Assembly (NCBI RefSeq): GCF_032854445.1 | Contig: NC_088307.1 | Span: 2,792,001-2,856,000, forward strand | DNA from: Liolophura sinensis | Lineage: Eukaryota > Mollusca > Polyplacophora > Chitonida > Chitonidae | Length of the DNA stretch: 64,000 nt | Reading direction: 5' to 3' | Shown: positions 58,897 through 64,000 of the stretch, piece by piece | How the letters are laid out: each line of letters starts with the position of its first letter | How positions within the stretch are numbered: the stretch's first letter is position 1 | Notes under the pieces: generated by a model | Databases searched by the model: none | Seen by the model: the letters and a program-made list of their open reading frames with translations, nothing else | What the model was told of the DNA's origin: nothing | Position numbers and translations under genes: made by a program

Positions 58897-60993
58897 TCTG
58901 TATGGGCTGAAACCTATCTTCCAGCATGGAGCTACATGTGATTAGGTCAAACATGACAGTCCAAGCTTGTAGCAGTATGCATTATTTCACAGTACTTGTA
59001 TGTTTAGATTCTTGTGTTAAACACAGAGCATAAACATCACCGTACACATCATTGTACTTTGTGTGAGAATTTTTCCAGAAGTCCTTTAAATGCAAGACAG
59101 ATATAGATATCCTGAAAACTCTTTTATCCGTACAGATGGTGTCATATTAATTAGTAAAGATCCTTCTCTAATGGATGGATCCGACACATTCAGTGTCCCA
59201 CCACACCTTCTTGGGACAGCGTTTTTCTTCATTCCATGCCTGGTGAAAGCAGTTGTTGTGTCATAACGTCACAGAAAGATTGAACATTGTTATCCAGTTT
59301 GTGGTACATCCAGTTGACCAATTTGAAACAATACTACTTATGATTGGTCAGTTGCATTTTCTTGATTGACAGTTCGGAAGGCCTGTTGTGAAATCTATGC
59401 TTCATTTTACATTTTCCCATGAGGATATCATCCTACCCTCCAAGCAAACCTCCAAATATGTTTCTAAGATATGTTAAACTTTCAGAATCAGTCAAAATGA
59501 GTAACTTGGTCATGTATGAAATTTTGGGATCAATTTTGGGAAGGTTTTCTTGATGGTCTGTGTTGTTCAGAGTTATATACAATGTTGATACAAGGTTTTT
59601 TTGATGGCCTGTGTTGTTCAAAGTTATATACAGTGTTGATTCAAGGTTTTCTTGGTGGTCTGTGTTGTTCACAGTTATATACAGTGTTGATACAAGGTTT
59701 TCTTGATGGTCTGTATTGTTCAAAGTTGTATACAATGTTGATACAAGGTTTTCTTGTTGGCATTTGTTGTTGAAAGTTACATACAGTGTTGATACAAGGT
59801 TTTGTTAATGGTCTGTGTTGTTCAAAGTTATATACAGTGTTGATACAAGGTTTTCTTGATGGTCTGTGCTCTGTGTTGTAATTCTGCAGGTAAAGTCTGG
59901 TCCTTTTGCTGAACACTCTAACATGTTATGGAGCATCAGTGATGTGCCTCACTGGACAAAAGTCAACACTGGGCTGTTCAAGATGTACAAGGCAGAGGTC
60001 AGTATTTTTATGGTTTGTACCAAACCTTGAAAACCTTGATTTATTTATCTATTTATTTCTTTGATTGGTGTCTCTTCACATACTCAAGAATATTTCACTT
60101 ATATGACCCCAGCCAGCATTATGGTGGGAGGAAGCCGGGCAGGGCCCAGGGGAAACCCACGACCATCTGCAGGTTGCTGACAGACCAGCCCACTTACGGC
60201 CTTGAAAACCTTGAAATTTATAAGTAATATTCCCAGGAACATGGAAATCAGGGTGGAGACGGGGATTGAGGGAGAGGTATGGGGTGGTTAGTGGGGCTGA
60301 AAAATAGTCCATGCTGACCTTCTGGTGGAGAAAGTTTTTTACCAACATCTTTAAACTTGCTTCATAGCACTGCTGTTAAGATACACATTGTACCTGAAAG
60401 AGCGAAAGTTCAACTCATTCGAAATGTCATTTTACATTTCTTTTAAATTATACTATAATTGTAGAATGATTACTCCAATTACCCTGAAAAATTTGAGTTT
60501 TTGGCCAGGAAAAGAGTTAAAAAGCCGTGAAATATTCAAAGTGTATGAACCCCGGATTGGGTACTGAACTGTGGCAGAAATGTGCCTTCAAATGCATCAG
60601 TCAAGTGAAAACGTATAGACGGCCTGGCTTTAAATGAAGATATGTGTAACTGTACTTTTAACCAGATTGATAGGACTTCTAATATTTTGTTTTTGTTCTA
60701 TCAGGTATCGGAAGATTGTCTGTCAAAAGAATGTGTGTGTCTGATACAGCTTATGAGGTCAATTGTGGTGATGAAATATTTTGTTAATGTGTTGTTGTGT
60801 TAAGAAGATAATAATCATGTTTTTCAGGGTACCAGTAACGTCAAAACGTCTATTTTATGGAATAAGATGTTTCAAAGAAATCTAAAATACATCCTGATAT
60901 CTCTTGTTTTATCGCTTTCAGGTTTTATGTAAACATCCAATAATTCAGCATTTCCTGTTTGGATCACTCATCTCCTTCAAACCAGCATCATGA
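48824..60993 (+). CDS. PTPA: Serine/threonine-protein phosphatase 2A activator
   Basis: Join 48824-48842, 50559-50680, 51347-51433, 51985-52110, 52487-52604, 53316-53415, 54966-55090, 56993-57093, 59890-59997, 60922-60993: 978 nt, 325 aa plus stop, close to the roughly 323 aa of vertebrate PTPA. It activates PP2A catalytic subunits in an ATP-dependent way and has reported prolyl isomerase activity (family knowledge; cytosol and nucleus). Family blocks seen: [58 protein letters not shown] then [64 protein letters not shown]. The start ATG lies in ATAATGGCGTCG, 17 nt before the first donor. Two exons (5 and 7) have spawned tandem arrays in the introns after them. Confidence 0.96.
49720..49989 (+). 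mobile_element. SINE family 1, full-length, with target duplication
   Basis: Opens GGGGCCTCTGTGGCTCATTC, B box AGTTCAAGTCC, ends AATAAATAAATAAATAAA. Flanked by the 14-bp direct repeat TCAATACACTACTG (49706-49719 and 49990-50003). In PTPA intron 1. Confidence 0.92.
50559..50680 (+). CDS. PTPA: PTPA exon 2
   Basis: Encodes [40 protein letters not shown]. Acceptor TTATCAG, donor GTACGA. The H.V.....(x)W..S pattern aligns with vertebrate PTPA. Confidence 0.88.
51347..51433 (+). CDS. PTPA: PTPA exon 3
   Basis: 29 codons, [29 protein letters not shown]. Acceptor TTTGCAG, donor GTTAAC (weak). Confidence 0.93.
51535..51795 (-). mobile_element. SINE family 1 copy
   Basis: Reversed, nearly full length, diverged: GATAGGTGTTTTACACAGTT, GGTTGCGGGTAGGCCTTTCC, CTCAGCCAAGGAGGCCCC. 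In PTPA intron 3. Confidence 0.85.
51985..52110 (+). CDS. PTPA: PTPA exon 4
   Basis: 42 codons, [42 protein letters not shown]. Acceptor CATCTAG, donor GTGGGT. Confidence 0.96.
52487..52604 (+). CDS. PTPA: PTPA exon 5
   Basis: 39 codons plus 1 nt, [39 protein letters not shown]. Acceptor GTCATAG, donor GTGAGA. The last 85 nt and the donor recur in the following array. Confidence 0.95.
52520..53027 (+). repeat. PTPA exon-5-derived tandem array, 85-87-bp unit, 6 copies including the exon
   Basis: The unit starts GAGAAATACCACAAAGCCTT (in exon 5) and ends ATAGATTATGGAACTG. Donor-like sites are at 52605 (true, GTGAGA), 52690 (GTGAGA), 52777 (GTCAGA), 52862 (GTGAGA) and 52948 (GTGAGA). Copy 2 has lost one base, so reading on from the exon meets a stop there. 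The last copy has no donor. Confidence 0.93.
53316..53415 (+). CDS. PTPA: PTPA exon 6
   Basis: Encodes [33 protein letters not shown] plus split Arg. Acceptor ATTTCAG, donor GTATTT. Confidence 0.96.
53433..53687 (+). mobile_element. SINE family 1, 5'-truncated, young-looking
   Basis: Starts within the head at GTTAGCGCGCTAGCGCAGCG and ends AATAAATAAATA. Flanked by TTTTGAC on both sides. Inserted 17 bp after the donor of PTPA exon 6. Confidence 0.88.
54966..55090 (+). CDS. PTPA: PTPA exon 7
   Basis: Encodes [42 protein letters not shown] plus 1 nt. Acceptor TCCACAG, donor GTAAGT at 55091. It contains an internal GTAAGT at 54983 (in the RK codons), which is also the start of the repeat unit that follows. 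Confidence 0.95.
54983..56385 (+). repeat. PTPA exon-7-derived tandem array, about 98-109-bp unit, 13 copies including the exon
   Basis: Each unit runs from GTAAGTTACAGGTGACATAC through AATGGAGCCTGCAGGGAGTC to GTGCTCAGCTCATAG, matching exon 7 from its internal GTAAGT to its end. GTAAGT donors follow at 55091 (true), 55192, 55293, 55401, 55510, 55618, 55716, 55824, 55926, 56027, 56134, 56233 and 56333. Small indels break the reading frame in the copies. Only the first copy has an upstream acceptor. Confidence 0.95.
56735..56945 (+). mobile_element. SINE family 1, 5'-truncated
   Basis: Starts GAGCCTCTCACCAATGAGGT, core GAGAGCAACCTGCAGATGGC, tail AACACCAATTAAATAAGTAA. It ends about 50 bp before PTPA exon 8. 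Confidence 0.85.
56993..57093 (+). CDS. PTPA: PTPA exon 8
   Basis: Encodes [34 protein letters not shown]. Acceptor TTGGACAG, donor GTGAGT. Confidence 0.94.
57108..58372 (+). repeat. Tandem array of a dispersed element tail, about 65-75-bp unit, about 18 copies
   Basis: Unit: TGTACTGTTGTGGCCACAGT, ATGGCTGAAATATTGCCCAT, GTGGCATTAAGCCATAATCA, TTCATTCATTC. The same words occur once near 5458-5492, and a partial match (ACAACATGGCTGCAATATAG) near 35550 and 37520, so it is an amplified piece of a dispersed repeat. In PTPA intron 8. Confidence 0.9.
58376..58560 (-). mobile_element. Possible interspersed element
   Basis: A TTTATCTATCTGATTGTAGC tail like a reversed SINE end, then GGCCTTGGGCAAATTACTGA. 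Family uncertain. Confidence 0.3.
58855..58893 (+). repeat. (CAGA)n microsatellite
   Basis: About nine AGAC/CAGA units, followed by AAATCTGTATGGGCTGAAAC. Confidence 0.95.
59530..59872 (+). repeat. Minisatellite, 51-bp unit, about 6.5 copies
   Basis: Unit: TGGTCTGTGTTGTTCAAAGT, TATATACAGTGTTGATACAA, GGTTTTCTTGA. It ends within 20 bp of the acceptor of PTPA exon 9 and supplies part of the pyrimidine-rich region. Confidence 0.9.
59890..59997 (+). CDS. PTPA: PTPA exon 9
   Basis: 36 codons, [36 protein letters not shown]. Acceptor TTCTGCAG, donor GTCAGT. This is the most conserved PTPA block. Confidence 0.96.
60040..60199 (-). mobile_element. SINE family 1, 5'-truncated, with target duplication
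   Basis: Reversed: TTTATTTATCTATTTATTTC to CCCACTTACGG. Flanked by the 15-bp repeat CCTTGAAAACCTTGA (60025-60039 and 60200-60214). In PTPA intron 9. Confidence 0.9.
60922..60993 (+). CDS. PTPA: PTPA exon 10, stop
   Basis: Encodes [23 protein letters not shown] and TGA 60991-60993. Acceptor CTTTCAG. Confidence 0.95.
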   Translation, partial: VLCKHPIIQHFLFGSLISFKPAS

Positions 60994-61936
60994 CGGAAAC
61001 TTCTTTCGGTAACTCTGGTCCCTCATCCCAGATCACATCATCACTGTTCTAAGTCAAGGAGGATGAATTGTATTTATAACAAGGAAACTTAATACATTGA
61101 TGATAGATGCAGCAGCTTGCTTTATAGACAAGGTCCCTGTGTTGTTTTACCTCCTGTTGTTTGTTGACCTTGAATGTTGATTGTCCGACCTTGAAATTTT
61201 GCACAAGGAATTGTATACTCATGGTGTTTTGAAAGCTCAGGATTCTCTCAATAGGACTTGTTATAGTTGTCCATGTACCGGTTATCACACTGTTGTCGCG
61301 GCCTTCATTAATTCATTAATTGTGGAACTGTTTTCTGCCTTTCAACTCAATACCTGTACTGACACATGTGCATTGGTACATGTAAGTACGTATGGACTAC
61401 AAAAAGGTATGGGAAGCAGGGTGGGCTGACGTGAGTATCAGGAGGATTATTGTCATGATACATGATCCTGTTGTCCATTCAGATCATATTCTAATGAAAC
61501 GCAGACTGTTAGGGCAAGCCCAATGGTTTGATACAGAAGTGAAGAAAGAACTCATTGGCTTTCTCTTTGAAAACCTTAACGCATGGAGATTGTTTTCAAA
61601 TAATATCAACCAGTCATATGCCTTATTTTACGTTATTTAAGTTGTGTAAAAACATTGTGAGAAGTCATGTCCTTGAGTAAACTGCAATTCATATCTTTAT
61701 ATGCGATAACACATTAACTATACACTGTAAGTTCCGTCGTGCTAGTGCTAAATAACAAAAAACTGTTATTGTACTAATTGATATGTTTTGTTACTGTCGC
61801 TTGGCGTTGTCTGAATGCCAGCATTAATATTGATGGACCAGAGACCTTTGCCCCGTAAAAAACTTCAATTTAGCTACTGTAGATCATGGCTACAGCTTTA
61901 TGTGAGGAGATCCCACAGGTACTTAGTAATAGAAGG
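60994..61936. other. PTPA 3' UTR or flank
   Basis: No gene supported. The two short plus ORFs here have no recognisable relatives. Confidence 0.4.
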
Positions 61937-61948
61937 ATTGATCGGCCA

Positions 61949-62199
61949 GGGGCCTCCGTGGCTCAGTCGGTTAAAGCGCTAGCGCAGCGTAATGACCCAG
62001 GAGTCTCTCACCAATGCGGTCGCTGTGAGTTCAAGTCCAGCTCATGCTAGCTTCCTCTCCGGCCGTACGTGAGAAGGTCTGTCAGCAACCTGCGGATGGT
62101 CGTGGGTTTCCCCCGGGCTGTGCCCGGTTTCCACCCACCATAATGCTGGCCGCCGTCGTATAAGTGAAATATTCTTGAGTACGGCGTAAAACACCAATC

Positions 62200-62224
<25 letters not shown>
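61949..62224 (+). mobile_element. SINE family 1, full-length, young
   Basis: Opens GGGGCCTCCGTGGCTCAGTC GG (A box) with B box GAGTTCAAGTCC and ends in ATCAA plus a run of about 25 A. Flanked by the exact 12-bp repeat ATTGATCGGCCA (61937-61948 and 62225-62236). Confidence 0.94.
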
Positions 62225-62230
<6 letters not shown>

Positions 62231-62236
62231 CGGCCA

Positions 62237-63060
62237 TTTTAGAGTTCTATTAACATGGGCTGGTATAGTCACAGTACTCCAATATGGCTGCCAGAAATCG
62301 GTCACAGAGCCCTTCTATTGGGGAGTTTTCAGATCAGACTCTTTTGTTAATAACCCTATGAAAAGTCATACTTTATGTTGTTTATCTGAAATTTTTTGTA
62401 CAATAGCTTACGCCTACCCAGAATGTAAGTTGTCAAGCAAAATTTGATTTTGTAAGAAACAACGATTATTAAAGTCATTTGAAATTTTGATTAAATCAAA
62501 GATCGCTTCGTGATGCCTGTTGTATGAATGAAATATTTCTTGGTGTTACATAGAGCATCAATCAAACAGATAGATCGGACACCGGGCTCAGTTTTGAGGT
62601 TTATTTTTATTGTAACCTGACATTGAGGTTGGCCACCACAGAATTTTGTTGTCCGAACAGCTACTATAAACTTTACAATGCTGCCTCACTTGTCTGAGAG
62701 ACTGGGTGTGTAGTGGAACTAACACCAAGGTTATGATATTTAGTCCCAGGTGTGACATTCAGTGTACTGGCACTGTGCTGATGAGTTCTTCACCCAAATC
62801 GTTATACTCATAGTGTAATCATCTTCCCCTATTTACAATTTCTGGGTACTGTGAAGCACAGTTTATGATGCTGTAAAGCAGTGGGAATTTTTAGCTTGTA
62901 AACACACAAGTAAGTTTTAGTACTGGCTAATAGAAAATAATTAAAAAAAAAACTTTACCCATCTCAAATAAAAAGGTTTAAAAACAATTATTCTGAAGTG
63001 TTTTGCCATATGCAGATCATCTTGATTGAATGAAAGGCCATCATCTGCAAGACGCTCTGT
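62237..63060. other. Spacer, nothing firm
   Basis: ATTAAA at 62468-62473 is a possible but unproven PTPA poly(A) signal. No gene seen. Confidence 0.35.
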
Positions 63061-63592
63061 CGTATACAAGACTTCTCATTTTGCAAGACTATCGCATGCA
63101 ACACTTCTCATTATGCAAGACTATCGTATAAAAGACTTTCCATTATATACAAGACTATCGTGTAAAAGACTTTCCATTGTATACAGGACTATCGTGTAAA
63201 AGACTTTCCATTGTATACAAGACTATCGTATAAAAGACTTTCCATTGTATACAAGATTATCGTATAAAAGACTTTCCATTGTATGCAAGACTATCGTATA
63301 AAAGACTTTCCATTGTATGCAAGACTATCGTATAAAAGACTTTCCATTGTATACAAGATTATCGTATAAAAGACTTTCCATTGTATGCAAGACTATCGTA
63401 TAAAAGACTTTCCATTGTATGCAAGACTATCGTATAAAAGACTTTCCATTGTATACAAGATTATCGTATAAAAGACTTTCCATTGTATGCAAGACTATCG
63501 TATAAAAGACTTTCCATTGTATACAAGATTATCGTATAAAAGACTTTCCATTGTATGCAAGACTATCGTATAAAGGGCTTCCCCTCGTATGC
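63060..63592 (+). repeat. Minisatellite, 34-bp unit, about 15 copies
   Basis: Unit CAAGACTATCGTATAAAAGA CTTTCCATTGTATA. Two variants (TATACAAGATTATCG, TATGCAAGACTATCG) alternate in a roughly three-unit pattern. Confidence 0.92.
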
Positions 63593-63764
63593 AATACTAC
63601 TGTATACAATACTCTCCATCGTATTCGCAACTCTCCACTGTATACAAGATTGTACATCATTCGCCAGATTCTCCGTCATATGCAAGACTCTTAATCGTAT
63701 TCTTCCTCTGCAAGAACACTCCTCGTATTCACCTATTATAAGGCTGGTCTCTACCCTACCCTAA

Positions 63765-63870
63765 TTCTTCTAATTTTCCGGACACCTGGTCTGCAATTTT
63801 TAGCCAGTATACATGTGCATGTGGAAGGAGTGTTTAGTTTCTATTTTGAACAACATATTCATATCTTTAC
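63765..63870. mobile_element. Dispersed repeat also found at 2375-2500
   Basis: CTAATTCTTCTAATTTTCCG GACACCTGGTCTGC, AGTATACATGTGCATGTGGA parallels AGTTCTTCTCATTTTTTGGA CATCTGGTCTGC and ATATACACATACTTGTGGCA at 2375-2450. Its nature is unknown. Confidence 0.5.
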
Positions 63871-64000
63871 TTTAAAAAAAAAAAGGAAGACAAATGTAAT
63901 TGCTTGCTTTTAGCACTACTAATACTTTGTAGATAGTATTATCTAATTAGAAGAACCAAGGTAGGGATATTTTCTTGAATAAGCGTTAAACGCCTGTCAA

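Noticed and set aside
59433-59916. ORFs of 85-100 codons on both strands
   Set aside because: Products of the 51-bp array (17 codons per unit).
61949-62060. tRNA gene
   Set aside because: A and B boxes are present but no cloverleaf pairs; it is the head of a SINE, as at the other copies.

Overview
The window is a piece of an intron-rich animal nuclear genome. All introns found are GT-AG, the DNA is AT-rich, and tRNA-derived SINEs and minisatellites are very dense. The SINE types (a full-length one opening GGGGCCTCTGTGGCTCAG and closing in AATAAATAAATA, and a second ending in a GTTTAACG-type tail) look like those of marine lophotrochozoans, most likely a mollusc. This taxon guess is an inference. 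No bacterial, viral or organelle genes were seen.

Three conserved protein genes are present and could be spliced by hand, with every exon phase closing. (1) DOLPP1 (dolichyldiphosphatase), + strand, last four exons, 1548-4390; its 5' part lies before the window. (2) CRAT (carnitine O-acetyltransferase), - strand, 13 exons, 35856 down to 15629, 608 aa from the first Met in the first exon found, ending in the peroxisomal signal SKL. (3) PTPA (PP2A activator, PPP2R4), + strand, 10 exons, 48824-60993, 325 aa, apparently complete. The order and orientation DOLPP1(+) CRAT(-) PTPA(+) is, as I recall it, the same as on human 9q34.11, so this looks like an old microsynteny block.

Layout: 1-1250 two minisatellites in a DOLPP1 intron; 1548-4390 DOLPP1; 4391-15628 intergenic space with 46-bp, 45/51-bp, 31-bp and 77-bp arrays; 15629-35856 CRAT, whose introns hold the largest arrays (95-bp x 39, 57-bp x 20, 68-bp x 7, 64-bp, 31-bp x about 66); 35857-48823 the CRAT upstream region or first intron, with 49-bp and 24-bp arrays, a 1.4-kb ATC/CAC-rich tract and SINEs; 48824-60993 PTPA with four more arrays; 60994-64000 PTPA 3' flank with a young SINE and a 34-bp array.

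The most striking observation is that many arrays are not random intronic DNA. They are amplified exon-intron junctions. In all three genes, tandem repeats begin at or inside a real exon and copy the exon edge together with its splice site: CRAT exons 1, 2, 10 and 12, PTPA exons 5 and 7, and two smaller duplications in DOLPP1. The result is rows of decoy 5' or 3' splice sites next to the true one. The CRAT exon 12 array repeats the last 12 codons (the STS motif) plus the donor about 39 times. I know of no standard name for this pattern, and it is the main candidate for something undescribed here.
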